Source: Shewanella phaeophyticola (GTDB taxonomy: Bacteria > Pseudomonadota > Gammaproteobacteria > Enterobacterales > Shewanellaceae). Taken from it: a stretch of DNA of 64,000 nucleotides. Position 1 is the stretch's first letter; the number at the start of each line of letters is the position of its first letter. The position numbers and the translations under genes were made by a program. The stretch is taken from NCBI RefSeq assembly GCF_025398315.1, contig NZ_JAODOQ010000001.1, forward strand, positions 2,542,001 through 2,606,000, read 5' to 3'. A model generated the notes under the pieces. That model saw only the letters and a program-made list of their open reading frames with translations, did not search any database and was not told the origin of the DNA. This document shows positions 41,151 to 49,547 of the stretch, piece after piece.

Positions 41151-42222
41151 TCAACAATTAAAACATCTAATAGCTTCATACATTCTTGCGAATGAAAGAT
41201 TTTTATCATATGTTTTTTTGAAATCTATTTTAAGTTCGTTAAACACCATGCTTTCTAATTGTTTTTTATTGAAATAGTCTTTTTTATCTTTTAAAAAATA
41301 TGCACATTCAAAACCTGATGGATTATACGAATACCCAAACCTTGACAACTCTACTTCTTTAAGAAATGTCTCATTCGTTACAACTGTAACGATTTTTTTA
41401 TATTTAACACTTCTAAAAAAACTACTATTTGGGAACTTTTGTCTTATATATGCAAGTGGTACACAATTAAAAGCATGATATCCCACTGAGTGACTTCTTT
41501 TATTTGATTTCTCTCGAACCAGAAAACGTTCCATTTGCTTTAAATGATTTTTAACTTTACTTTTTAGGTTTGCATTTACGTTATAACTAACAGAATCATG
41601 GTAAATAACCCCATCAGAGTATATTTCAACATTTGGAAGTGTTTTATCTATGAATTTTAATGATAACTCTGCTGGTTTCGAGTCTTGACCGAACAAAAGA
41701 CCAACATATGCAAACCATAATTGTTGATTAAATGTACCATGGGGCATAGATGAACTTGAACCATCAACATTTAATAAATGCCAAGCAGAATATTTTTCAT
41801 TCCAAATATGTTGATTAAATACTTCTAATGCTAAATCGTAACAATCACTTCTATTTAAAGCTTTGGAAGCATAAAGTAATGATTCGATAACCCAGGCTTG
41901 ACCAACAAGTCCATTAGCAAAGTCTTTTTCAGGATTTTTTCGGTTAAAAAAAGCACCTGACATAGGCCTAGCTTCTTTTGACAAAAGAAAATCAATCGCT
42001 CTATCTGCTTTACATCTATATTCTTCGCGACCATTTATAGTTAAAAAGCATAATGAGATCAGAGAATGCGATGTGGTTCGTATACTTGTTTCTTCATCAT
42101 CATGTGGATCCATTTCTCCCAGATGGAAAAGTTCCGTCTTCATTTTGTATAAAATTATTTTTGAATAAGTTGTCTAGTATTGTAATTAATTTTTCTTTGT
42201 TTAATGTTTGTGTATCTATCAT
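41151..42222 (-). pseudogene. Unknown helical-repeat protein (possible alpha/alpha-toroid), one frameshift near N terminus
   Basis: Not assigned to a family. The long frame (330 residues from 42143) continues upstream after an indel at about 42113-42122 to an ATG at 42222 that overlaps the ugd stop codon (TAATG), adding [20 protein letters not shown] and EDGTFPSG. Repeated helix pairs with small/aromatic residues (SLISLCFLTINGREEYRCKA, GLVGQAWVIESLLYASKALN, GTFNQQLWFAYVGLLFGQDS) recall six- or seven-hairpin alpha/alpha barrels used by polysaccharide lyases, hydrolases and epimerases. No signal peptide, so a cytoplasmic role or regulatory role is likely. Position directly after ugd suggests a link to uronic-acid-containing glycan, an inference. 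Confidence 0.6.
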
Positions 42223-43388
42223 TAATCATTCCCAAATAAATCTCTTGTATACACTTTCTCTGCAACGTCATTTAATTCAATGGCAGTTCTATTGGACACA
42301 ATCACGTCCGCTTCTGCTTTAAATTGCTCTAGAACGCGATAGACTTTAGAGTTGAAGAACGAATCTTGTTCTAATACTGGCTCGTATATAATCACCTCAA
42401 CGCCTTTTGCTTTAATGCGCTTCATGACACCTTGAATACTCGATGCGCGAAAGTTATCTGAGCCTGACTTCATGATTAAACGGTAAATGCCGACTTTCTT
42501 TGGATTACGCTTTAGGATTGATTCGGCAATAAAATCTTTACGGGTAGTGTTTGAATCAACAATCGCAGAGATTAGATTATTTGGAACATTTTCATAATTT
42601 GCCCGAAGTTGTTTGGTGTCTTTTGGAAGGCAGTAACCGCCATAACCGAATGACGGATTATTGTAGTGACGGCCAATACGAGGGTCTAAACACACACCGT
42701 CGATAATTTGCTTACTGTCAAGACCGTGCGACTCTGCGTAGGTATCTAATTCGTTAAAATAAGCGACACGTAAAGCTAGATAAGTATTAGAAAATAATTT
42801 AACCGCTTCAGCTTCAGTTGAATGTGTATACAGCATCTCAATGTCTTGCTTTATTGCCCCTTGCACTAATAAGTTGGCAAAGGTTTTGGCTCGTTCACTT
42901 TGCTCACCGACGATAATGCGTGATGGATATAGATTATCGTAAAGTGCTTTACCTTCACGCAAAAATTCAGGGGAAAAAATGATGTTGGCACAATTAAGTC
43001 GTTGTTTGAGTTGTTCTGTGTAACCTACTGGTACCGTTGATTTGATAATCATCACTGCATTTGGGTTAACACTGATTACATCGTTAACTACAGACTCTAC
43101 TGAAGAAGTATTGAAGTAGTTTGTTACAGGGTCGTAGTCTGTTGGTGTGGCAATGATAACAAAATCGGCATTGGTATAAGCGGCATGTTTATCAAGTGTT
43201 GCTTTAAAGTTTAATGGCTTGTTTGCGAGGAAGTCTTCAATTTCGACGTCGGCTATCGGCGAGATTTTATCATTAAGTTGGCTAATTTTTTGCTCGACAA
43301 TATCGACAGCCACAACCTCGTTATGTTGTGCCAGTAACATTGCGTTTGATAAGCCAACATAGCCTGTGCCTGCTATGGCAATTTTCAT
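42222..43388 (-). CDS. ugd: UDP-glucose 6-dehydrogenase
   Basis: Oxidises UDP-glucose to UDP-glucuronate in two NAD-dependent steps, supplying an acidic sugar donor. Motifs: [20 protein letters not shown] (Rossmann fold), [29 protein letters not shown], and the catalytic Cys in [19 protein letters not shown]. Length 388 aa matches the short bacterial class. First gene of the EPS operon, preceded by a leader with an ops element and a heptamer repeat array. Confidence 0.96.
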   Translation of the reverse strand: MKIAIAGTGYVGLSNAMLLAQHNEVVAVDIVEQKISQLNDKISPIADVEIEDFLANKPLNFKATLDKHAAYTNADFVIIATPTDYDPVTNYFNTSSVESVVNDVISVNPNAVMIIKSTVPVGYTEQLKQRLNCANIIFSPEFLREGKALYDNLYPSRIIVGEQSERAKTFANLLVQGAIKQDIEMLYTHSTEAEAVKLFSNTYLALRVAYFNELDTYAESHGLDSKQIIDGVCLDPRIGRHYNNPSFGYGGYCLPKDTKQLRANYENVPNNLISAIVDSNTTRKDFIAESILKRNPKKVGIYRLIMKSGSDNFRASSIQGVMKRIKAKGVEVIIYEPVLEQDSFFNSKVYRVLEQFKAEADVIVSNRTAIELNDVAEKVYTRDLFGND

Positions 43389-43418
43389 TTGATAAACTTC
43401 CTTTTAAAAAATTGAAAA

Positions 43419-43460
43419 AGTGACAAGTGACAAGTGACAAGTGACAAGTGACAAGTGACA
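43419..43460 (+). repeat. AAGTGAC heptamer tandem array, 6 copies
   Basis: Six perfect head-to-tail copies of AGTGACA, starting 31 bases upstream of the ugd ATG and therefore inside its mRNA leader. The downstream flank AGCAAGTCAAATTCAAGGTC matches that of the galU array at 18289, showing that the two are copies of one longer element. Confidence 0.97.
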
Positions 43461-43550
43461 AGCAAGTCAAATTCAAGGTCAAAAGCAAAGTCAAGTGCAA
43501 CAAGAAACACTTGGATCCCTGATAACAACTCTCAGGAATGACGGCATTAA
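43461..43550 (+). repeat. Interspersed repeat, palindromic module in the ugd leader
   Basis: Continues the element shared with galU: TCAAGTGCAACAAGAAACAC, then a CCTGATAACAACTCTCAGGA palindrome with the ATGACGG end. Same orientation as the copy at 18289-18380. Confidence 0.8.
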
Positions 43551-43590
43551 AGATGACAGCTAAAAGATGACTTGTTTAATTGTTTTCTCT

Positions 43591-43611
43591 GAAAAAAAGC
43601 ACGCTACCGCC
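43591..43611 (-). promoter_or_regulatory. ops element (RfaH recruitment site) in the EPS operon leader
   Basis: The minus strand reads GGCGGTAGCGTGC followed by seven T and a C, an exact match to the core of the enterobacterial ops/JUMPStart element that pauses RNA polymerase and loads the antiterminator RfaH. It lies about 200 bases upstream of the ugd start codon in the same orientation as the operon. RfaH would reduce Rho-dependent and intrinsic termination over the long EPS operon. The rfaH gene is not in the window. Confidence 0.92.
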
Positions 43612-44766
43612 ACTAGATTGCAGCCTCTAGATTGCTGTGAAACCTGTTAACTTTTTATTTTTACTAATACTTTTTTCTACTAAGAAGGTTGGCGTTTCAG
43701 AACGAAACAGTAGATTGGTCATGCGAGTTTACTCGCTGCTGGGGTGGAGAGTGATGTGTTAACTCGCCAGCCCTGGCAATACATAGTGTTTTGGGGTGGG
43801 TTGATACACCTAACAATATGTATTTTGGACGCAGTAGGAAACAACAACGATATGAGATCGCATCGGTAACTAATGAGGTAAAATCAAAATGATTTATGGC
43901 TCTAAACAACAGCTCACGGTGGCATCATGCCTTGTATGGATGTTCCCTTTCTACTTTCTGTTTTTACGTCTGTCCTCTTAATGATTAACTAACTATAGTT
44001 TATATCGTAATTCAATGACAGTTTTTTGACGATCTTTTATAAAGTACTATTTTTATGTCGTTTGACTCAATTTAAACACTTCAAACGACACGTTGACGAC
44101 TATAAGACTTACTCGTTAACTTTTACGTCATGAGTACGGTAAACAAGCCGCATCACCTTTTAATTAATACCTTTAGTGGTGTCATTTAATTAAAAGTGAG
44201 ATTTTTTGTGGTCTCACATGCTACATTTTGGAACGAAAAGTGCTGTTTTGGTGCAATTCAAATTACATCACTTTAGAGATATCATTTTTTAAAATTTTGA
44301 TTACCTTAACCTTTCTACCTGTAATAAAAAAACTCAAGCTATTGTTTTTATTAATTTTAAAATCAACTTCATCCATGCAAGGTAATGTTACTTACACATT
44401 AGTATTTTTGCTAGCGCTAATTTAGCTTAGTTTTTAGTTAGAATTTGTATATTTTTTAACCATAACGACACGTTACCGCTGTACTACGTCTTCAACTTAA
44501 AATACAACAAACAATTAACATACCAACAAATTGACAGCGTCAAATTTAATTTTAAATATACCTAATTTGAGATAACAAATTTACGATGCAGCTTGTACGA
44601 CTTTTGAATGACCCAACCCCAAATATCGCGTTTTAAACATTCGAGCGTTGTTATTATCGCCATTTTATTGTCGTTTTAGGATTTAGTAGCTTATGATGGT
44701 GTTGTTATAGCATTCATTTGTGTAGCTTTATTACAATACTTTTAATCGGAATTTACAGTAGGCATT
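43612..44766. other. Long divergent intergenic region between the EPS operon and lapG
   Basis: No protein gene is supported; the longest minus-strand frame (70 codons, TTG start) looks spurious. Likely holds the promoters of both directions. Visible structure: hairpins GTTTC/GAAAC (43694-43708) and GCGAGT/ACTCGC (43723-43736) in the presumed EPS leader; an 11-bp inverted repeat CTTTTAATTAA/TTAATTAAAAG (44157-44167 and 44186-44196); and GTGAGA/TCTCAC at 44196-44217. No known riboswitch consensus was recognised. Confidence 0.5.
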
Positions 44767-45444
44767 TTGGGCATTCGCTTGAATAGTTTAAGCAAACTTA
44801 CCTTTTACCGTTGGCTCATACTGCCTGTGGTGTTTTCGGCTATGTGTATTGCCAATATCAGCGATGAACTATTCACCACTGATTTTTTCAAGCTAGTAGA
44901 GCAGCGTTATGGTGTTAAGCGAGTTGATGATTTTACAGACTGGCGAGCTACCATAAACGAAGGTTTGGGTTTAAGTGATACCGAGAAATTACATTTAGCC
45001 AATCAATTTGCCAATCGCCGTATAGGTTTTACCAGCGACAGCGAGCACTGGAATAAAAGCGATTATTGGGCAACGCCTATAGAGTCTTTAGGCACTAAGG
45101 GTGGTGATTGCGAAGACTTTGCCATTTTTAAATATTTTACGCTCAAAGCTATGGGCGTTGATGAAAGTAAAATGCGTTTAATGTATGTGCGTGCACTACT
45201 GATAAACGAGCCACACATGGTGCTGATTTATTTAGATACCCCTGGTGCGATGCCTTTGGTGCTAGATAATTTAAAGACAAAGATTTTACCAGCTAATCAA
45301 CGCCGAGATTTAAAACCTGTTTACTCATTTAATGGGCAAGGTTTATGGTTGGCAAAAGCACAAGGTTTAGGCAGTAACAAACCCACAAGCTCAGGTACCA
45401 AAACCTGGACAGATTTAGTAAATAGAATAGAAAACGGCGAATAA
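44767..45444 (+). CDS. lapG: LapG-type periplasmic transglutaminase-like cysteine protease
   Basis: Cleaves the N terminus of large LapA-type adhesins, releasing cells from biofilm, unless sequestered by c-di-GMP-bound LapD. 225 aa with an N-terminal hydrophobic export segment (residues about 14-30). The catalytic triad is visible: Cys115 in GTKGGDCEDFAIFKY, His150 in NEPHMVLIYL and Asp167 in PLVLDN. Start is a TTG with TAGG upstream; no ATG start gives a full signal. It is followed after 21 bases by lapD. No LapA-like giant adhesin or type I secretion genes occur in the window. Confidence 0.92.
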   Translation: MGIRLNSLSKLTFYRWLILPVVFSAMCIANISDELFTTDFFKLVEQRYGVKRVDDFTDWRATINEGLGLSDTEKLHLANQFANRRIGFTSDSEHWNKSDYWATPIESLGTKGGDCEDFAIFKYFTLKAMGVDESKMRLMYVRALLINEPHMVLIYLDTPGAMPLVLDNLKTKILPANQRRDLKPVYSFNGQGLWLAKAQGLGSNKPTSSGTKTWTDLVNRIENGE

Positions 45445-45465
45445 CAAAAAGCAGGGTTAACAATT

Positions 45466-47529
45466 ATGTTTAGAAAGGGAATGTCTTTACGGTTGCAATT
45501 GTATTTATTGATTGCGTGTTTGTCTTTGTTTAGCTTTAGCGCGGCGCTGTATAATAATGTGTCGAACATGCGAGACTATTTAAACGAGCAATTGGCCTCA
45601 CATGCTCAAGGGGCAGCCCACAGTTTGGGATTGTCTATATCACCTTATATGGATGAAGAAGGTTTAGTAATTGCCGAAACCATGACCAATGCCATTTTTG
45701 ATTCTGGTTATTATCAGCACATTACTTTTACCAACCTGGACGGAAAGGTATTATTTAACCGCGACAATCCTCAAGGTAACTTTGCGGTACCACAATGGTT
45801 TATTGATTGGTTTACCTTAACCCCACCAGTGATGACCAGTGAAGTCAGCGACGGCTGGCGTATTGCGGGTCAACTCGAAGTGCAATCTCATGCGGGTACC
45901 TCATATAAAAGCTTATGGGACCATGCTGTAGACACCTTTAGCACCACGCTGTTGCAGCTGTTTGTGGCTTTATTGTGTGTGTATTTTATTTTAAAAGCGG
46001 TGCTTAACCCGTTACGTTATATTGAAAAACAAGCTGAGTCGGTTATTCAAAAACGCTTTACTTTAAATTCTATCAACCCTTTTACTTCTGAACTTCGTAC
46101 TGTTGTTAATGCCATTAACCGTATGGTTGAAAATGTGCAGCGCTCGTTTAACGAGCAAACCAAGCTGGCTGAGGCGTTGTCGCATGAGGTATACATTGAC
46201 CCACATACTGGCCTGCCAAACCGCCGCGCATTATTAAAACGTTTTGAGTCGATTCAGGCTGAATATGATGTTCACGGAAATCGATTTTATTTGGGTTTAG
46301 TGTCTATGACCTCGTTAAAACAAATTAACGATATTGAGGGTTATGGCAGTGGCGATGATTATATTTTGTCTGGTGCACAACTATTTAGTCAGCAGATGAG
46401 TAGTTTGCAAGATGCTACTTTGTACCGTATCTCGGGCTCTGAGTTTGCGTTTTTAAGCTTATTAACAGAAGAAGCAGCTAACGAAGTCGACCAACAGCTT
46501 GCCGCTAGCATTATGATTGAAAGCTCATCGCGCTTTAGCCATGGCTTTGCCAAGCATTCGCTTACCCAGGTAAATCAACAAGAAGATTTTACAGAGGTGG
46601 TAAAACGTTTAGATCATCAGCTAGTTCATAACCAATATGCCGAAAACAATAAAGGCTTAGTGTCGGCTGAATCTATGCAAAAGAACCATTCGCGTGAAGA
46701 GTGGGTTGGCATTTTAACTCAGTTTACTGAATATTTTAAAAACGAAATTAGTAACAGCAACAGTAAAGACTTTTCGATTAAGTGTATTCCGTTAGATAAG
46801 ATTTTCGATTTAATGCTGCAACCTGTCGTAGATGATAATCAAACGATTTTATACGTTGAGTCATTTGTGCGCTTTAAAGTGGATGGCGAGATATTATCAA
46901 CACTCGATGTGTTCGCAATGGCTGAGCGTTTAGGTGTACTGCAAGAGCTTGAGCAAGCCGTAATATGTTTTATATTTTATAAGTTGCAACACATTGAACA
47001 TACACGAGTCGCGATTAATATTAGCAATCGTGCGCTGCATAACCCGGTATTTACTGATTGGTTGTTCGATCTTTACCAAAAAATGCACAAAACGCTTCCA
47101 CCACTTTTGTATGAATTTAACGAGTCGGGCGCCATGCTTTCTTTAGAATCTACCGAGAAATTTATTCGCCGAGCTAAAAAATTAGATATTGATATTGCGA
47201 TTGAGCGTTTTGGCTCAAGTTTGAGTTCGTTTTGCTACATCCGTAACTTAAACATTGATTATATTAAGATTGATCCTACTTATGTACGTGATATAGCCGA
47301 AGCCGATACCCGCTTTTTTGTGCAGACCGTGATACAAATATGCCATGGTATAGGGATAAAAATCATTGCACCACAGGTAGAGTCGTCCATGATAGGTGAA
47401 CATTTTTCACTCATGAACATCGATGGATTGCAAGGGAATGGATTGTATGCTGTACGGAATTTCAGTACAATTATTCCTGCTAATGCAACAAACACATGGA
47501 TCAAGTGCACTACAGTTGAACGACTTTAG
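45466..47529 (+). CDS. lapD: LapD-type inside-out c-di-GMP receptor (degenerate GGDEF-EAL)
   Basis: Inner-membrane receptor that binds c-di-GMP in the cytoplasm and holds LapG in the periplasm. 687 aa: membrane helix about 10-30, LapD_MoxY-type periplasmic domain about 31-155, second helix about 157-180, HAMP about 178-230, GGDEF domain about 235-395 with the signature replaced by SGSEF (RISGSEFAFL near 321-330), EAL domain about 430-675 with EAL replaced by ESF (LYVESFVRF). Loss of both active sites agrees with a receptor rather than an enzyme. Cotranscribed with lapG. Confidence 0.93.
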   Translation: MFRKGMSLRLQLYLLIACLSLFSFSAALYNNVSNMRDYLNEQLASHAQGAAHSLGLSISPYMDEEGLVIAETMTNAIFDSGYYQHITFTNLDGKVLFNRDNPQGNFAVPQWFIDWFTLTPPVMTSEVSDGWRIAGQLEVQSHAGTSYKSLWDHAVDTFSTTLLQLFVALLCVYFILKAVLNPLRYIEKQAESVIQKRFTLNSINPFTSELRTVVNAINRMVENVQRSFNEQTKLAEALSHEVYIDPHTGLPNRRALLKRFESIQAEYDVHGNRFYLGLVSMTSLKQINDIEGYGSGDDYILSGAQLFSQQMSSLQDATLYRISGSEFAFLSLLTEEAANEVDQQLAASIMIESSSRFSHGFAKHSLTQVNQQEDFTEVVKRLDHQLVHNQYAENNKGLVSAESMQKNHSREEWVGILTQFTEYFKNEISNSNSKDFSIKCIPLDKIFDLMLQPVVDDNQTILYVESFVRFKVDGEILSTLDVFAMAERLGVLQELEQAVICFIFYKLQHIEHTRVAINISNRALHNPVFTDWLFDLYQKMHKTLPPLLYEFNESGAMLSLESTEKFIRRAKKLDIDIAIERFGSSLSSFCYIRNLNIDYIKIDPTYVRDIAEADTRFFVQTVIQICHGIGIKIIAPQVESSMIGEHFSLMNIDGLQGNGLYAVRNFSTIIPANATNTWIKCTTVERL

Positions 47530-47556
47530 CCACTCACCGAATCACGAGGCAACATA

Positions 47557-47952
47557 ATGCGTAAGAATAAATTAACCCTGTTATTAGTTTCAGCATTAAT
47601 GACCACAGGCATGTCTGCTGGTGTGATTGCGGCTGAAGAAACTCAACTTGCAAGTAATCAAACGGCCCCAGTATCTGAAGTGTCTGAACAACTGGCGGCA
47701 TCACTTATTGCAGCAAATGGCGATGAGGCTTTAATTATTGAAGCCATTCAAGCCGCTTTTGCAGCAGGTATGACACCTGATGATATTTTGGCTGTAGCAA
47801 TTGCTGTAGGCGTTGACCCTGCAATTGTAAATGCGAACCTTGAAGAATTACAAACTGCAGCTGGTGGCGCATTTGGCGCAGCCCCTTCACCTGGCGGCAC
47901 AGGTTTCGGTGGCGGCTCTGGCGGTGGTGCTGGAACAATCTCAAGCAACTAA
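47557..47952 (+). CDS. Small secreted protein with Gly-rich C terminus, downstream of lapD
   Basis: 131 aa, function unknown. Signal peptide about 1-25 (LTLLLVSALMTTGMSAGVIA then AEE). A helical core about 45-108 has a repeated pattern: DEALIIEAIQAAFAAGMTPD, DILAVAIAVGVDPAIVN. Residues about 109-131 are Gly/Ser/Pro-rich (PGGTGFGGGSGGGAG). It starts 28 bases after lapD with GAGGCAACATA before the ATG and is followed by a strong terminator, so it is the last gene of the lapG-lapD unit. It may be an envelope or matrix component, but this is inferred only from location and signal peptide. Confidence 0.75.
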   Translation: MRKNKLTLLLVSALMTTGMSAGVIAAEETQLASNQTAPVSEVSEQLAASLIAANGDEALIIEAIQAAFAAGMTPDDILAVAIAVGVDPAIVNANLEELQTAAGGAFGAAPSPGGTGFGGGSGGGAGTISSN

Positions 47953-47974
47953 TACTCACTCGTTGCATCACATT

Positions 47975-48001
47975 AAAAGCCCATTAATTTGGGCTTTTTT
48001 G
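47975..48001 (+). terminator. Rho-independent terminator of the lapG-lapD unit
   Basis: AAAAGCCCA/TGGGCTTTT stem with a short AT loop and a six-T tail, 23 bases after the stop of the small secreted protein gene. Confidence 0.9.
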
Positions 48002-48054
48002 TGGGTGTTTCTAAAAGAATGAACTAGGTGGTAGGTATTATTACTCTACCCGCT

Positions 48055-48235
48055 CGTCAGTTTTTTCCGTCATCCTCGAGTGCTTTCATTGAGGGTCCAG
48101 GTGTTACTTTATCGCCCGTCATTCCTGAATGTTGTTATCAGGGATCCAGGTGTTGCTTTTAAGTATCAAGTGAGCTTCGCTGCAAGTGACAAGGACGGAC
48201 TTCGTCCTGCAAGAAAGACCAACAGTCAAAGACAA
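48055..48235 (+). repeat. Composite interspersed intergenic repeat
   Basis: Two reverse palindromic modules (CGTCATCCTCGAGTGC...GGTCCAGGTGTT and CGTCATTCCTGAATGT...GGATCCAGGTGTT) followed by the GCTGCAAGTGACAAGGACGG...CGTCCTGCAAG module. Fills the gap between the lap terminator and the megL stop. Confidence 0.82.
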
Positions 48236-48236
48236 G

Positions 48237-49421
48237 TTACAGCAATGCTTGTTCTATATCTGCTATTAAGTCTTGTACGTTTTCTAGGCCTACTGATATG
48301 CGCAGTAAGTTGTCGGTGATTCCTGCCTCAGCTCTGGCTTCTGGGGTGTAGGGTGAGTGGGTCATGGACGCTGGGTGTTGAATGAGCGATTCGGCGTCGC
48401 CTAGGCTGACGGCGATGGTGAACAGTTGAAGTCGGTTGACGAAGTTAATTGCGTCTTGCTTGTTGCCTTTTAGTTCGAATGCGATGACGCCGCCGGCGCG
48501 TTTCATTTGGTTACCCACAAAGCGGTGGCCTTGGTGGTGCGATAAGCCGGGGTAAAAGACCTGGCTGAATTTAGGGTGTTTATCTAAATATTCAGCTAAC
48601 ACTTCTGCGTTGTCACAATGACGAGTTAAGCGGACGTCTAGGGTTTTTAGCCCACGTAATATTAACCAAGCGTCGTGGGGTGATATCACGCCACCAAAGT
48701 CTTTTAATATTTCAAATTTTAAGCGGTGCATGTGCTCTGCCTTGCCGCACACTATGCCTGCGATTACGTCGCCATGACCATTTAAATACTTAGTTGCGCT
48801 GTGGATCACCATGTCGATACCAAGGGCGAGCGGTTGCTGCAATAGTGGGGTCATAAAGGTGTTATCGACTATCGATACTAAATTGTGGGCTTTGGCGATG
48901 CTGGCCATTTTACTCAGGTCGAACACTTGCAGATGTGGATTGACTGGGGTTTCGCAGAACAACACTTTGGTGTTAGGTTTGAGCGCGGCCTCAACAGCAT
49001 GCATGTCGGTAAAGTCGACTAATGTGGTGCTGATGCCTAGGCGCGTGAGTTGGGTGGTCATGAGGGCGAAGGTGCAGCCATAAACCGCTTTTGATGCAAC
49101 CAAGTGATCGCCTGCGTGCAAATGGGTTAACAGTGCGCTTGATACAGCTGCCATACCTGATGCGGTTGCGGCGGCATCTTCTGCACCTTCTAACAGTGCC
49201 ATTTTACGCTCTAATTCTGCGGTTGTTGGGTTGCCTAAACGGGTATAGATGTAACCTTGCTCATCACCCGCAAAACGTGCTCCACCTTGCTCTGCGTTAT
49301 CAAATACAAAGGTGGCGGTTTGATAAAGTGGCGTGGTGAGCGAGCCAAAAGCTTCGCGTTGATGACCGCCATGAATGGCGAGTGTGGCTTTATCCCATTG
49401 ACTTTGTTTACTGTGCTGCAT
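48237..49421 (-). CDS. megL: Methionine gamma-lyase
   Basis: PLP enzyme of the Cys/Met metabolism family, splitting methionine to methanethiol, ammonia and 2-oxobutyrate. The PLP lysine is in MVIHSATKYLNGHGDVIAG. The segment SKAVYGCTFALMT has Cys where cystathionine synthases and lyases usually have Gly, a marker of methionine gamma-lyases. 394 aa, full length. Alternative: cystathionine gamma-synthase/beta-lyase, less likely because of that Cys. Single gene, between a repeat cluster and the ole operon. Confidence 0.88.
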   Translation of the reverse strand: MQHSKQSQWDKATLAIHGGHQREAFGSLTTPLYQTATFVFDNAEQGGARFAGDEQGYIYTRLGNPTTAELERKMALLEGAEDAAATASGMAAVSSALLTHLHAGDHLVASKAVYGCTFALMTTQLTRLGISTTLVDFTDMHAVEAALKPNTKVLFCETPVNPHLQVFDLSKMASIAKAHNLVSIVDNTFMTPLLQQPLALGIDMVIHSATKYLNGHGDVIAGIVCGKAEHMHRLKFEILKDFGGVISPHDAWLILRGLKTLDVRLTRHCDNAEVLAEYLDKHPKFSQVFYPGLSHHQGHRFVGNQMKRAGGVIAFELKGNKQDAINFVNRLQLFTIAVSLGDAESLIQHPASMTHSPYTPEARAEAGITDNLLRISVGLENVQDLIADIEQALL

Positions 49422-49547
49422 TTATTCTCCCTGAACTACCTTGTTGTTAGGTCATTTTTAGCGGTAGTCAGGTTTAAGATACAACGGATTGCTGGTTAAC
49501 CAAGTTGTTGGTAATAAATAAGCGTGAGAGGGGTTGTCAATACAATG

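Noticed and set aside
43697..43909. 70-codon minus-strand frame in the EPS leader
   Set aside because: TTG start, no ribosome site, no recognisable family; it overlaps leader hairpins. A leader peptide is possible but unsupported.
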